A program made the translations under genes and the position numbers. The notes under the pieces are model-generated. The model was not told where the DNA came from, ran no database searches, and saw nothing but the letters and a program-made list of their open reading frames with translations. From positions 4,154,001-4,218,000 of the forward strand of contig NC_035791.1 of NCBI RefSeq assembly GCF_001653235.2: a stretch of 64,000 nt of DNA, given 5' to 3'. Source of the DNA: Pochonia chlamydosporia 170. Taxonomy: Eukaryota > Ascomycota > Sordariomycetes > Hypocreales > Clavicipitaceae. This document shows positions 11,795-23,700 of the stretch, one piece after another (positions within the stretch are counted from its first letter, which is position 1; every line of letters begins with the position of its first letter).

Positions 11795-13414
11795 ATGCCT
11801 CTCTCACACGAATCGCTCCCAAGCACAATCAACCGCACCCGCACAGAATGGCAACTCTACACATCCCACTTCCTATCCATGTGGAACTCACGGCTCTTCG
11901 AGTTCGGCGCCGTCCTCTTCCTCGCATCCATTTTCCCATCCACCCTCTTCCCCATGTCCATCTACGCCCTCGTTCGAAGCCTATCAGCAATACTCCTTGC
12001 CCACGCACTCGGCAGATGGATCGACACCGGAAACCGCCTCACCGTTGTTCGGGTATCCATTTTGGGGCAGAGACTTGCCGTGGCAGGAAGCTGTGGTGTC
12101 TTGTGGGCCATGGAGACGCGGATAGGAGGGCTGAATGCGAGTCGTGTGAATGGTTTGTTTGTCGTTCTGGTTGCGTTGGCGTGCGTTGAGAAATTATGCG
12201 CTACGATGAATACTATTGCTGTGGAGAGAGATTGGGTACGTACGTTCTGGTAGGAGGCGAGACAATGCTAAACTGTGTAGGTTGTTGTTATAACGAACGA
12301 TGACGAGGACTGGAGAAGAGGTATGCAATCATGTCTGCACTTTGACAGGATGCTGACTTTGTTATAGCTGTCAATGCGAGAATTCGTCGGATAGATCTCT
12401 CTTGTAAACTTGTCGGGCCACTCGTCATATCCCTCGTGGCAATGATGTCCACCGTCGTTGCTATCTGGACAGTCTTGGGCATGAATATGGCCTCCATTTT
12501 TGTTGAGTACATCTGCATAGAAAAAGTATGTCTACCACGGACTCTGAACATCACCCATCACTCACATTCAAATTCACAGGTGTACAAAAGCGTTCCCGCC
12601 CTCGAAAGACGTGCCGCTGATGAAGAAACTCCACCTGACGATCAACCAACATCTCGCCTCTCGTCCTTCTTCACCAACATTATCCCTCTCTCCTCGGTCC
12701 CATTCTACATCCATCACCCAGCGTTCCTCCCCTCATTCTCCCTCTCCCTCCTCTACCTCACTGTGCTCTCCTTCTCAGGCCAAATGATCACATACCTCAT
12801 GTCCGTCGGCTACACGCCGCTGTACGTCGGTATAGCCCGCACGGGAAGCACCATCGTCGAGCTAAGCGCAACATGGGCAGCACCGAGGCTCATGAGGAAA
12901 ATTGGTCCTATACGAGGCGGATTGTGGAGTATCAACTGGCAGATGGGTTATCTGGCGGTCGGTGTTTGCTGGTACATCGTGGATATGAATAACCAGTCGG
13001 GTAATCAGTTGATTTCAGCAACCGTCTTAGCTATCTGCGTGGCTTTTAGTCGGCTAGGTCTTTGGGGGTATGATCTCTGCGCACAGAATATAGTCCAGGA
13101 TGTAAGTCTATTTCAACAGTCACACTCTTGGAGCATTCGTCTGACCCCTGAAATAGGAAGTGGAAGCTTCGCATCGAGGGGCGTTTTCCACAGTCGAAGC
13201 AGCATTCCAGAATCTCTTTGAGTTGCTTTCCTTTGCGTCGACGATGGTATTCTCCAGACCAGAGGAGTTTAAGTGGCCAATGCTGATAAGTATTGTGGCG
13301 GTGTATGTATCTGGAATAATGTATGCGGTGTTCTTGCGTTCACGAAGAGGGCATTTGTTCCATGCGCCGCCGTGCTTGAAGGGTAGATCGGAAGGAAGGA
13401 TAGTCTTGGAATAA
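11795..13414 (+). CDS. Ferroportin-family transporter (SLC40/FPN1)
   Basis: Membrane protein of the ferroportin family; animal and plant members export iron or other divalent metals, while the role of fungal members is poorly known. Five exons, 11795..12235, 12281..12320, 12368..12525, 12580..13101 and 13157..13414, give 472 residues. The 40-bp exon 2 is a micro-exon supported by frame on both sides. Family features are the N-terminal SMWNSRLFEFGAVLFLASI, then LVRSLSAILLAHALGRWID, RIDLSCKLVGPLVISL, and LGLWGYDLCAQNIVQD|EVEASHRGAFSTVEAAFQN. The last corresponds to the conserved VIESERGIINGVQ region of ferroportin. About ten hydrophobic segments are visible. It lies between the MFS exporter and the phosphate permease; a role in metal efflux or vacuolar loading is inferred from the family only. 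Confidence 0.88.
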
Positions 13415-13682
13415 CGGTCGAACGTATCAGCTGTTCATTCGTGTATACTCCATTTGAACAATTTACTGACATCTACCTATGCATCGATATCTCCATATGT
13501 CTAAGAATATACAACTATATCATATCTAGGTACTCAAGGATACGACCCCCAGTCTCGGGCATAGTGATAAGTCTATATTCTATCAGAAAGAGCGAAAAGT
13601 AGAAAAGAAACAAAAGTCGCTTGCTGTCCCCTGAATCACCCAAAATTCCTCAACGCCAAATCCCACACCAACATCTGAACCC

Positions 13683-15523
13683 TCACCACTTCGGCGCATA
13701 AAGCATCAACCCCATCAAACAGCCCGAAATCACCGCCGTCACCGGCACCGTAACGACCCATCCCAAATATATCCATCCCACCAACCTCGAATTAATACAC
13801 TTCCAATCCCCATTCGCCAGACCAACTCCCACAGTAGCCCCCGTGATACACTGTGTCGTCGACACCGGCAGCTGGAGCCTCGTCGCCATCAGCACAGTAA
13901 TAGCGCTTGCCAGCTCCATGCAGAACCCGCGACTCGGCGAAATGAGCGTCAGTCTGTTCCCCAGCGTCCTCATAACGTGATACCCGTACATCAACAGACC
14001 TAGCACAATCGAGCCGCCGCCGAAACACAGCACCCAAATCGGGATGTTGACGATATCGGGTATGACGCCCGTTGTGTAGACTTCGTATGCGGTGGTGAAG
14101 GGGGCGATCGCGTTGGCTACATCGTTGGCGCCGTGGGTGAATGAGGCGGCGGCCGCGGTGAGGATCTGAAGCGCGGAATACATGTACTCGGCTCGGTTGT
14201 CGAACCTTGATGCACGGGAGTGCATGTCTTCGATGTCCCATTTTAACACGGCGTTGCGCTTTTGCATGCTGATGACGTCTTGTTCGATGCCACGGAGGAG
14301 GAACCGGTTGATCTTCCAGGTGAGTACTGGGAGGCTCGTCAACGGACCGGGAGGCCTCGGTGGGATGAGGGAGTCGCCTGATTGCGAACTTCGCCTTGTG
14401 TTGAGGGTGGGAGACGTGGCTGGAGGCGGGAGGATGAGATCGTCGTCCTTGTCTCCGTCTGGTCTCTGCTCGGGATTGCTCGTCTGTACCGATTGTAACA
14501 GCGTCTCTGAGGCTCGCATGTAGTGTAATTCCTCGGCTGTCAGATGGCCGCGGTAGTAATCTTTGATCTGGGGCTTGGTGAAGCCGTATGGTGTTGCGGG
14601 AGGAGGTTCTCGTCGTAATAGCCAAGGTCCTTGAAAGACGTGGTACCATTTCAAAGTCCAATCTTCCCGCATAATTCGTACCCAAAGATAGGGCATGACA
14701 AAAACCATTTGCAATAGCGCGCCACCAGCAGCTGCCGCAAATATGGAAATTAGAATCTGCGTCGTTGTTGGTTCAACCCCATGTATGCCCTTCCACACAA
14801 TTAACACTGCATACCGTCAGCTTCAGACTGTCTAGTTCTCATCTGTCATGACTCACTGGTAATAGACCCAACAGTTAGAAAGGTGTAAAACGGAATCGAA
14901 TAAAACGCTCGCTTTACAGCAGTCGGCTTCACAAGAACAGTATACTTTGTAATGAGAAACAGCAAGGCACCCAAGCAGCCCGCGATACCAGGGGCAATGA
15001 CCCACGCCGCAAATACTTGGGAGACGCCCGCCCAGCCCCAATTCACATTTTGAATGCCAATGGATGCTGTAGCCGTTCCTACCAGCCCACCGACTACGGC
15101 GTGAGTAGTCGAAACAGGCATACCATACCGTGTAGCAACCGTGAGAAAAGTCGATGATGCCACGATGGTGCACATCATGGCCAGCAGGAGGACGGGAGGG
15201 GAGGAATCATAGTGATGAGGGTCGATTATTTTGGTGCGGATCGTGTCGGCTACTCGACTTCCGACGGTGACACTGCCAGAGAATTCGCAAACGGATGCCA
15301 GAACCATGGCCTGCTTCAAGGTCAGAGACCGGGAAGAGACGGACGTTGCGAAGGAATTGGCCACATCGTTGGCGCCTAGGTGAGGGTTAGACAATGCGTC
15401 CGTGTGTTTCTATCGCATATCAGCAAGAACGAAGTGTGAGTACGTACCAATGTTCCAAGCATCCAGGAATGCGAATACTGTCGTAATGGCAAAAACGTAG
15501 GTATACTGACTTAATACCGCCAT
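13683..15523 (-). CDS. PHO89/PHO-4-type phosphate permease (PiT family)
   Basis: Cation-coupled high-affinity phosphate symporter of the plasma membrane. Three exons on the minus strand, 15523..15448, 15375..14857 and 14806..13683, give 572 residues, the normal size. Splicing restores the first signature WNIG|ANDVANSFATSV; the second inverted-repeat signature GANDVANAIAPF is in exon 3. The two halves flank a hydrophilic central loop of about 150 residues, rich in Pro/Ser/Arg (SPTLNTRRSSQSG). The last helices contain QLPVSTTQCITGA, the counterpart of GMPVSTTHAVVGG in the first half. It converges on the ferroportin gene with 268 bp between stops. Yeast and Neurospora homologues are induced by phosphate starvation; whether this one is cannot be decided here. 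Confidence 0.95.
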
Positions 15524-17505
15524 GTCATGAGTCTAGGCGACCCCAAGAGGCATTACCAGCCTCGCCGACACTCAGTGGTATTGGGCCGATCTTCAACTCC
15601 TACAGCTTTGCAAGGCTATTGGAGAAATACAGGTAAAGTCTTGACATAAATGTACTTCAATTCCATTGTTATGGCAGCCTGTGCCATTGGTACCGGAGCA
15701 AACAGGTCAAATCGCGAGGTCAGTGTCGTGAAGTTGACGAAGAGAGGGGAGCGCGTAATGTCCTCAGAAAATAAGAGCTGGCCCAAGCTGCACGAGGTCC
15801 CTAGCAAGAACCAGAATTGGGCGAGATCTTATCATCGACGGCGTGCAATAGTGTATGCGTGAGCGAGTTTGTCGTACTAACAGGCAAGGTTGCCACGAGT
15901 TTGGTATGCCAATAGTGGCAAAATCGCTCGGTAGCGAACAAGGATGTGTCCTGACTATGAATAAACAGATTCAGGGCTGCGGGGATAAAACGGCACAAGT
16001 TCTTGTTTGGTCAGAAGTGGAATTCGTGGGTGTGCTCGGGACGTAGACTGTGATTCGATCTGGTCTGAGTGGCCATGAAGGATGTGGGAATTGCTTGTAT
16101 AATATGGCAGGGGAGTGAGATACGGCCAAGAATAAGATGACCCATTGACAACTCGATGAGAATACCGAGTGTCCGGAAGAGTCTGGTGTAAGGAAACGTG
16201 GGGTTTCATGTCACCAATCTCGTTCATCGCCTCCAGCTTAGGAGGAACCTGTATCATCCGTCGCATCATGCTCGGTGGACCGGTTTAGCAACGAGCCGAC
16301 AAAGAAAGCCGCACGTATATGTACGTGGCTGCCCAAGCCAAGACCAAATGGAAGTGGACAGGGTTTGTTAACCGTTACAGTATTTCTCATCGACGCTATT
16401 GAATGGCGCAGGGTGTTTTTGCAGTGTCAAGATGATGTATGATCTGATGCCGTTGAGCCAATGAGATGTTGTAGATGCGCCACGGGCACGGTCCGCTTCT
16501 CTCAAGCCAACATTGAACTCTCATGACCCGAGACAGCCAACGTCTTTGACTGTGCAAATGACCCTCATCGTTTCATTCTGGGCCTAGATTGCTCCAGAGG
16601 GTTGAACTTGTATGGTGTTTCGTGTGCGAAGGAAATGGTCCCGTTGGTGACAGCACCACCATATTCCTCCAAACTTGGCCAAGATGAGGGTCGCTCCACT
16701 TACCAGTGTTCGGATTATATAACATGTAGATCATTTACTGGGTGCAAGGGGTGATATAGTCTTGTAATTGTAGTACCAGGTTGTCAGTTACTTTGCGGCA
16801 AGAGAGGCAATGAACTCCCCTACTAAACCCAAGGTCAAATTTAGATCTAGAGCCGTAGTCCATATGCAATCAAGTTGAGCCTCTGCTTCAGTAACAAGAG
16901 AAAGTATATTTGGCCATGGTACAAAAGAAACAATTCTAGAACATAAAATGATACCTGGCCGTTTCTCGCGACACCAACCAAACCAGCCGCTTTGACCGAT
17001 TGTCCCATATAAATTCTGGGCCACTAGCACGTTTACTTTTACTTCAAACCTGTCAAACCTAGTGAAGAACGGGAACGTCATTTATATCTCATCTCAAAGT
17101 GCTGAAGGTAGCTAGGTTCTACCGCTTGACCGTTCCGAGCGACAGGTCTCTTTGTGTATCACAGCTACACACTCGACTGGATGGGGGAGGGTCGGCAAGC
17201 TAAACGAGCTTGTTATTAGCTTCTCCTTTTATCAGTCCGGTATCTTCGTCAAAAGTTGTCGAGCTAAATGCCAACATAATCACCGAGTTCTATCGATAAT
17301 CATTGCGTTCAGCACAGTTGAACAATGATCAACGATTTAAACCCCTACTAAACACTAACTACAGCTGATAGGAGACAACCTCAACCCATCATTTCGAAAG
17401 AAAATCCAACTTTCCCAAGCTTATCCATGCTGTCCCTCCATGGGGTGTTGAACCCCATACCTGCTGCCATTCTCCCCATCTCCAGACCGTCCTTGTCCGT
17501 CTCCC
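15524..17505. other. Intergenic region, no gene recognised
   Basis: About 2 kb upstream of the phosphate permease gene and downstream of the secreted-protein gene. Single CACGTT/CACGTA words (about 16195 and 16322), the kind bound weakly by Pho4/NUC-1-type bHLH factors, lie roughly 670-800 bp upstream of the permease start. They are not strong evidence by themselves. No coding exon is supported. Confidence 0.4.
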
Positions 17506-18102
17506 TTAACAATTCCAGTATCCGATAAATGAGCGGAACCCACAGCAGTTGTTAACATTGGTGCAAGAAGCCCTATCATCCACGCCGAAATGCTGTAAAC
17601 GATCCCCTTGGCAACGCGGGCTCGCCCAAACATCCATAGTAGGATAAGGGTTCCCGTGGATCTGCTGTATCACTAGGCCGCTAAGGGCATTAGAATTGAC
17701 GGTGATACAGCCGGTACCGCAGCCAAAGTTGACTACGGAGGCTATGATAGTTTCGATAGGGCAATTGTAACCTCCGAAAGCGCCGATAACGCGGTTTCCG
17801 GCCCGTTTTGTAAGGTTGGTATCAACACCTAGGTCCAAGATGTTTCCTGCCTGTAGTTCGATGTGTGGCATGCCCGCTGGCATTTTCCACGGTCCACCTG
17901 TAGAGTGCGCATGGAGAAGTTCCGCTTTATCTTCTTCCGTGAGCTCGTACCGAGGGCCGTCGTACTTGATGACAGGAAGGCTTTCCATTCCAGGAAACTT
18001 GTCAAGCCCTACTTCGTTGCTGGGTATGGTCACGGCAACAGCCCAGACTCCTGTGATGAACAGCAATAAGATAAGTCCGTACTTTTGCATATAGTTTGCC
18101 AT
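17506..18102 (-). CDS. Secreted pro-protein with eight-cysteine C-terminal domain
   Basis: Single-exon gene of 198 residues; family not recognised. Residues about 6-23 form a hydrophobic signal peptide (LILLLFITGVWAVAV). A pro-region follows, ending in the dibasic LTKR at 97-100, a Kex2 site. Cleavage would release a 98-residue domain holding all eight cysteines of the protein (114, 128, 132, 164, 180, 186, 187, 198) in the order C-C-C-C-C-CC-C, with Cys as the last residue. This layout fits an oxidised, secreted peptide such as an effector, antimicrobial or signalling protein; which one is unknown. It is isolated, with about 2 kb of non-coding DNA on each side. A TATA-like box lies 130 bp upstream. 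The start is the first in-frame ATG and gives a good signal peptide. Confidence 0.75.
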   Translation of the reverse strand: MANYMQKYGLILLLFITGVWAVAVTIPSNEVGLDKFPGMESLPVIKYDGPRYELTEEDKAELLHAHSTGGPWKMPAGMPHIELQAGNILDLGVDTNLTKRAGNRVIGAFGGYNCPIETIIASVVNFGCGTGCITVNSNALSGLVIQQIHGNPYPTMDVWASPRCQGDRLQHFGVDDRASCTNVNNCCGFRSFIGYWNC

Positions 18103-18231
18103 GTCGACCGTTTGAAACGTCGAATAGTTTATGTGATCTGATTTCGGATAGTAAAGAGTAATTTGAGGAGGGAGGGTAATGGAAGTGATGAACTCTGGGG
18201 CTTGCCAATTGCCAAAGATCGACTCGAGGGG

Positions 18232-18239
18232 TTTTTATA
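18232..18239 (-). promoter_or_regulatory. TATA-like box of the secreted-protein gene
   Basis: TATAAAAA on the minus strand, 130 bp before the ATG at 18102. Position and sequence suit a core promoter of a regulated gene; there is no experimental support. Confidence 0.4.
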
Positions 18240-19991
18240 AGTCAAATAAATCCCATCTTCTATATTCATGGTACATATTGCATGACATGCAATTAGAAAC
18301 ATTCGGACATGATGTTCGGCCTACTCTCCTCTCTCGGGGTCTGGTCTGAGTCCCGGTGTCTGAATGCTACATCACGAACTCCGATTCTTTTCCGGCCTCT
18401 AATACCAGAGCCAAATCTAAGACTCCGACCACCTTTTATTATGACATGTCGCATGGTGTCATCAGCATCTTTTGGGTTCTAGGATATAAACACCTGGCTC
18501 CTGAGCTAAGTCTACATCGTACCGCTTCATTAGCCAACTGCACAAGGAGCCACTCCCTGGAACCTTGGGCACTATGTAAGGCGACAAGAATCATGCAAGA
18601 ATCATGCCACTTCAAGTTTCTCCGGCATTGATCAAGAACCTTGGTTGGAAACATGGATCCTCTTAGAGAATCTTTTGCGACAGATAATCACGAACGCACA
18701 TGTGCATGGAAGTGGTGTAGGGAGAGACCTGCTGATGTTGCCGACCTGGTGCTGAAGAATGTTATGCATACATAACTTAGAATGCTGACTTTGACAGTTT
18801 TAATCTGTGAATTACTCTATACAATAGTTATTTAATCAACTTGCTGCAGTAGTTTCCTCTTGACTGTATGTATCATGAGGTAGAGCTTACGGTAGAGTTA
18901 ACCGGCGCCAAAAGGGCAGAGTTGGTATCCTCGCCCTCAAACACACCAATCAATATACAGTTCGTGGTAAGAAGTATTTGCTTATATACAAGTACACACT
19001 AATGCACCTCGATCTATCTTGCTATATAATCTACACAACGCGGTATGCGAAACCTTGTGCTTGTTCAAATACTTTCAACCCCCCACTGTACATGAAGCCG
19101 TCTGGTCCATCCGATGTCTGATTGCCTGGCAGTTGAAACAGGCGCCACATGCTCAGGTACGCCGACTTCAGCGCCCCTCATTGGTCAAGTCAAAAGCTGT
19201 TAGTGCGTGGGGGACCCACCTTTTCTACCAGTTGACAAGAACTCCGACATACATTGATTGTAAAGCTTGTAAAACAATTTAATATATTTGAAGGTATACT
19301 TAATTTTACGGGTAAATGTCCATATTAATAGAAACCGAGAGCCAAAGTCGGAAGCAGTGTAGCAGGTTGGTCGTAGAGGTGCACTCAGCTTACGCCGATG
19401 ACTAGAGGAAACCGTCCCCTAACGTCCTAAGTATGATCCGCCAAAACTGCTTCAATGTTTCTTGTCTGGCATCAGACGAGCATGAGAGATGCAAACGACC
19501 ACAAAACTGCAAGCCCCGATCTTGCGCAGCGTAATTGCCGTGATTATATACTAGACAAGTATACAATTCTAATGACCTCCCCTTTCTCAATGTGAATTTT
19601 TCGGCCATTATGCTTTCATCAAACAGGCCCTGAGACACCAGATGTCCATTGTGAGTAGAAGTCAATCGCAGTATGGGGTACCATCACCAGTCAAGAATCC
19701 AAAGGCCGCGCCACAACCATCAAATACAAAAAGGGCAAACCATCACACTCAGATCGGTAATAAACCTACAGCAATTCCTCTAATTTCGTCACCTATACAG
19801 TTCCCTAGTTCCCCAAACCCCATCAAACCGCATTCTCCAGTCATATCAAAGTCATAGCCTATATGACAGCCGACTCCCGACGCCCCACAATTTCAACATC
19901 AAACCAATCCCACTGCCACCGATCACAAGCAAGCAGATCAAACTTCCACCTCCAACAAACTCCAAACACCGTCACCATCATCACCAACAAA
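18240..19991. other. Intergenic region, no gene recognised
   Basis: About 1.75 kb between divergent genes. The open frames are short, without domain resemblance or plausible splice partners. A pyrimidine- and CA-rich run from about 19880 precedes the SDHAF4 start and is probably its 5' UTR. Confidence 0.45.
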
Positions 19992-20363
19992 ATGCACCGC
20001 CCAACTCCCCTCCGCACAATCCTATTCCGCGCTCGCGCACACACACGCCTCTCCTCCTTCCAACACCGCCCCTCGCCCCCCAAGCTCCCCGCCTCACAAC
20101 AAGCCGAATTCGAACGCCTCCAACGAGACGCAGCCGTCTCATCCGCCTTCCAGCCCGACACCAACGCCGCCGAACCACAAACACAAACAGCTACCCTCGC
20201 CGAAGAAGAGAGTGTGAATCCGGCGCTGTTTCGCGGTGCGAAGCCCGAGTTTGAGGGCGACAAGAACCCCAAGACGGGGGAGGTGGGCGGTCCAAAGAAT
20301 GAGCCGTTGAGATGGGGTGGCGAGGGCGATTGGAGCTACAATGGGCGTGTTACCGACTTTTAG
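19992..20363 (+). CDS. SDH8: Succinate dehydrogenase assembly factor 4 (Sdh8/SDHAF4, DUF1674)
   Basis: Mitochondrial matrix chaperone that binds the flavinylated SDHA subunit and helps complex II assembly. Single exon, 123 residues. The N-terminus is rich in Arg/Ser/Thr and lacks acids (MHRPTPLRTILFRARA), a mitochondrial targeting sequence. A variable middle is followed by the diagnostic C-terminus: GEVGGPKNEPLRWG and GDWSYNGRVTDF. These match the DUF1674 signature (GGP..PEPTR..GDWe..GRv.DF). The frame is open upstream, but ATG 19992 gives the best targeting peptide and the normal family length. Convergent to the Rxt3 gene. Confidence 0.93.
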   Translation: MHRPTPLRTILFRARAHTRLSSFQHRPSPPKLPASQQAEFERLQRDAAVSSAFQPDTNAAEPQTQTATLAEEESVNPALFRGAKPEFEGDKNPKTGEVGGPKNEPLRWGGEGDWSYNGRVTDF

Positions 20364-20745
20364 GGGCGAGCATGTTACTATCGATGATATGGGACTGGGT
20401 AGTTGATGGTGGCTACGTGTACGACTTTATTATTAGAGGGGGGAATCCGACCGGCCACAAGCTTGGCTAGAGAACGGAATAAAGGACAAGACAGGAGAAT
20501 TAGGATGATTATGATTTTAAATTGAGAGGACAGGTCGCTCCTCATTATGTACCATATCGCGACACTTATCTGTACAATATAGGCTGCATGCCACATATCA
20601 TGCCGTCGCTTCGCTTTGCTTGATAATCAATAATCGTACAGTTTTGCAAAAAGTCAGGTTCAAAGACCATGGTATCCAGACGCCACCATCTAGGTATCCC
20701 GCATTTTCCATAGAGTAACACCAAGCTCAAAAAATCCATTCGGAA
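20364..20745. other. Convergent 3' intergenic spacer
   Basis: 382 bp between the stops of the SDHAF4 and Rxt3 genes; AT-rich in its middle (about 20480-20600), presumably both 3' UTRs. Nothing else was found. Confidence 0.55.
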
Positions 20746-23700
20746 TCACTTTTCGTCTCCATTACTCGGCTCTTTCTTCTCTTCTCCAGCTTCGGCCATT
20801 TCCACATCATTGCTTGCTGTTTCATTTGTCCCTTCTGGCGCCTTTTCCACGTTTCCCGATTGTGTCGTCAGGCGATTCTCCTTATTTCCCTCGCTTCCTG
20901 CCCGTTCTTGGTCAGTCTGCTCGCCCATGGTCTCGGTCGCGCCCTCTGCTTGGTCCTTCTTCCTCCAATTGCCAGTAATTTCGCCTCTCAGCGGTGAGGC
21001 ATGATTCTTGACTTGTTCCAGATCCACTCCGTTGATATTACCAAAGCTAGCCGTGACTTCCTTCATCGCCTTCCGCATACGCTCCCTCCTGGCTTTGCCA
21101 CGTAGTCTTGCTTGAGGTTGCGCACCGTTCTCTACCCATCTGATGCTCTTGATCATGTAACTGAGGCCATCGTGGATGGAGTGTCGGCTTCCATACTGGC
21201 CGCCAAACTCACGACTAGACAGTCCAAATCGAGTGCAGCCTGAGTACTTGAGGAGGCGAGGCAGAATCAAGACGTTGACGTGCAAGTCGCGGTTTGCCGG
21301 GATGTCCATGGGTCCCGATGGCGGTGGCATGGTGATGGCGCCCTCTGATTCTCGACTCGGTAGCTCAGCCGTTGGAATTTTGCTTTTACGCTTCCCTCCT
21401 TCGCCTGTTCCTGCATCCAGGTCCAACATTGCCGTATCAACATCGTCTGTCCATTCGCCCTTGATCCATCCCCCATGGATACACGCTGCAACTACATCGG
21501 AATCATCAGTGTACACATCCGTTCCCCACAGATATGCCCGTGCTGTGATTTCTTCACGAGCAACACTAGAGAGATGCACAAGTGGGACTTTGACGGTTAG
21601 GATACAGTTCTCCTTATCCTTGATAATATCCCATGGAAGCGGCTTGGGATTCGACGAGAACCCTCTATGTGTAGGCGTGTTCGGAAGGAGCCGCCCCGGT
21701 TTTAGCTGGGGTTCGTAAATGAAATCTCCGAGATGATGTCTGGCGCGGTTGGCTACTGACTCCAAGACTGACTTGGAGGCCACAATAGTCTTCGTCTTTG
21801 GTGGTATGACGGGTGGTGCAGGTTTCGCTTGGCTGGTCGGTGCTGGCGTCCCTGGCTTTTGTCCGTGGTGATGATGGTGGTGGTGGTGGGACTTGTCAGT
21901 CGGTGACGCTGTAGGCGTGCTCCCTTTAAGATTCTTAAACTGTGCAGCTGGCGTCGGTGAAGAAGGTGCAGCATCTTGTGCATGGTGATGGTGGTGATGG
22001 TGATGACTACATTGCTAGTTAGAGGCGCCCCACGTTTGCATTTGGCAACACAATAAAGTGAACTTACTGGTGGTGATGATGCTGATGTGGCTTGGACCGT
22101 TTGTTTGCTCGTCCTGCTGGAGTAAGTCTGCCAGAACTGTCATCATCTCGAGCATCTTCATCCTTCAATTTGCGCCTTCTACCAGGTTTGGCAGCTTTAA
22201 CATTGTCTGGGCCGGAGTCCACGGTAGTGTGTTCCAGCTCGTCGCGTTTGACACCGCCAGGATGTGAGGTCTGACTCGGAAACGATGTCACAGCTGAAGA
22301 GGTCACTGGACTGGACATTCCAATACCACTAACGCCGCTTCCAATACCAGAAAACATGCGACCAAATTCGCTCTTGATACCAGGCTCAGCCGCCGGCCCA
22401 GGTTGTTGCGGCTGGGCGCCTTGCACTGCTTGAGGAAGAGGGGACATTCGCCCCTTGCGATTAATGTCTTGAACCGCCAGCAGGTTTCGCTGAAGGCCAT
22501 TTGGTCCATGATGGTCATCACTCCCCTTACGAGGCGACTCGAATGAAGGGCCGTGTGGAGGGCCGTATGCCCCAGACGCAGCAGCTGATGGCTCTTCGCG
22601 GCGAGGAGGCCCGTGGGGCTGTGGTGGTTGTGGATGGACCTGATCCATTCGGGCCCGATCAGCTTCATACGACTGCGGAGGTGGTGCTGCAACACCGGCT
22701 GGTTGGTGAGGAGGATGTGAAGTCGGCGGGTATCGATCGGGAGGAGCAGCCTGATACGGTGGTCCGTGGTGAGAGTACGGTCCAGACGCAGGAGGGTATT
22801 CAGGATGTTGTGGACGTTGATGTTCTAACGGTGGCCGATAATTCGGATCCGATGTTGCTGGTCGTCCCCACTGGTCTCGAGCTTCTCGGGCCTCGGGAGG
22901 ACGGCCATAAGGAGACTGACCAGGGTGAGTCTCTCGATGCCCCAATTCGTGAGGAGACATGTGTTGTCGACGTGAGTCTGCTCCCCCTGAGTATGCTCGT
23001 TCCCTTCCCTCTCTCTCGCGATGTTCGGCAGCCGGCTGTCGGTCTCTATCTGATCGAAATCGTTCGTCGTATGGGTATGGTCTTGGTGGCCGCTCAGGAT
23101 TATATTCCATTGGAGCAGGTGGTCGTCCATCGTCTCGGCGTGCGTAGGGGTCTTCCGGTCGACCAACCTCCATCGGTCGCGCTTGCATGCCGCCATATGG
23201 TGGCGGTTTAGGTTGACCCGGTGGCGGACCAGCGGACAATCTCCCGGGTTCTCGAGAGGTATCGGCAGGTGCAGACGGGTGTCGTTGGTGATAACCTTGT
23301 GGCGTACCATATCGTTGTAAATCAGGGGTTGTCGCATATGGGCCGTGAGGTGAGGGTGCAGCACTCCCACGGGGATCGTAAGGTCGGGGGTGATCCGGAG
23401 TTTGGGGTCGACGGAATGGGGGATAGTCGGACGATGCAGAGTGCATGCGCGGTGAGGCTTGCATTGGAGGACCGTATGCCGGCCCTGATGACGGAGGCTG
23501 CCCATGAGGCGAGTAATGTTGTGGAGGAGGCTGTGAATCACGGGAAGCAGGAGGTGGTCCGCCTAGCATTGCAGATATAGACATGGAGCTGCTTCCAGTG
23601 CTGCTTCCTGATCTCGTGAGAGAGCTCAAGCCTGGAAGCTCCCTTCCAGTTGGGAAGGACGTTGGTGGCCCAACAGACAAGGGAGGCGGTCGAGGAGGAG

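Noticed and set aside
13792..14685. 297-codon minus frame rich in Arg and His
   Set aside because: Shifted-frame shadow of exon 3 of the phosphate permease; composition typical of a wrong frame in GC-rich coding DNA.
22501..23211. Plus-strand frames of 236 and (23818-24639) 273 codons opposite Rxt3
   Set aside because: They lie antisense to the repetitive Pro/Gln/Ser-rich exon; low-complexity codons keep several frames open by chance.
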